Shown: one piece after another, positions 63,911 to 64,000 of the stretch
Numbering within the stretch: the first letter of the stretch is position 1
Layout of the letters: each line of letters starts with the position of its first letter
NCBI GenBank assembly: GCA_002205965.3
Contig: NADL03000039.1
Span: 248,001 to 312,000, forward strand
Origin: Kappaphycus alvarezii
Lineage: Eukaryota > Rhodophyta > Florideophyceae > Gigartinales > Solieriaceae
Length of the DNA stretch: 64,000 nucleotides
Direction of reading: 5' to 3'
Notes under the pieces: model-generated
The model's input: only the letters and a program-made list of their open reading frames with translations
Databases searched by the model: none
Told to the model about the DNA's origin: nothing
Position numbers and translations under genes: made by a program

Positions 63911-64000
63911 AGTGGTAGGACTACTTGGGAGCCAGCATACCCGAGCGGGGCGCTCAACAAATTAAGTCAAACACAAAGCATAAAACAAGTTGGCAGACAA

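Overview
The window looks like a repeat-filled stretch of a eukaryotic nuclear genome, probably a red alga of the Chondrus type. That placement is an inference. It rests on intron-poor, secreted proteins built from paired-cysteine modules, on gene-poor ground packed with nested retroelement debris, and on LINE and Ty3 families whose codons are not bacterial. No rRNA, tRNA, CRISPR array, operon or recognisable housekeeping gene was found. The only clear host gene family is a secreted cysteine-rich protein present twice, at 4291-5407 (+) and 30333-31433 (-). Both copies carry different frameshifts and read as pseudogenes. A few unidentified ORFs (7634-8119, 24887-25165, 26396-27066, 32213-32479, 56027-56323) may be host genes or relics.

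Most of the rest is mobile-element wreckage. At least six related non-LTR (LINE) families, called A to F here, share one layout: reverse transcriptase, a CCHC zinc knuckle, then a restriction-like endonuclease segment (RPD ... DVT) and a short conserved tail. Family A is by far the most frequent. Its longest copy is at about 43360-46980 (+), and others lie at 1-640, 2636-3240, 32995-34085, 57265-57860 and 58443-60700, with many copies cut down to the last 35-200 bp. Family B lies at 39082-40722 and 47498-48276, C at 52040-54430 and 54640-55850, D at six places, E at 9370-9740 and 56540-56915, and F at 40770-41660. A decayed PIF/Harbinger transposase occupies 41820-43130. Two Ty3-type LTR retrotransposon fossils are visible, an old AT-rich one (about 21450-24430) and a younger one (about 48277-51607). 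A separate family of about 560-bp AT-rich units behaves as solo LTRs; the copy at 58477-59036 has TG...CA ends and a 5-bp target duplication.

Layout: 1-4.2 kb is LINE debris; 4.3-5.4 kb is the first cysteine-rich gene; 5.5-10.9 kb is mixed repeats with one acidic ORF; 10.9-26 kb is an AT-rich block with an old Ty3 relic; 26-36 kb is mixed, with the second cysteine-rich gene; 36-64 kb is a dense nest of LINEs, LTRs and one DNA transposon. Insertion order can be read in places: a 50-bp family A tail sits inside family B, a solo LTR sits inside a family A 3' UTR, and a family D copy sits between two 184-bp direct repeats. These nestings are the most informative part of the window.
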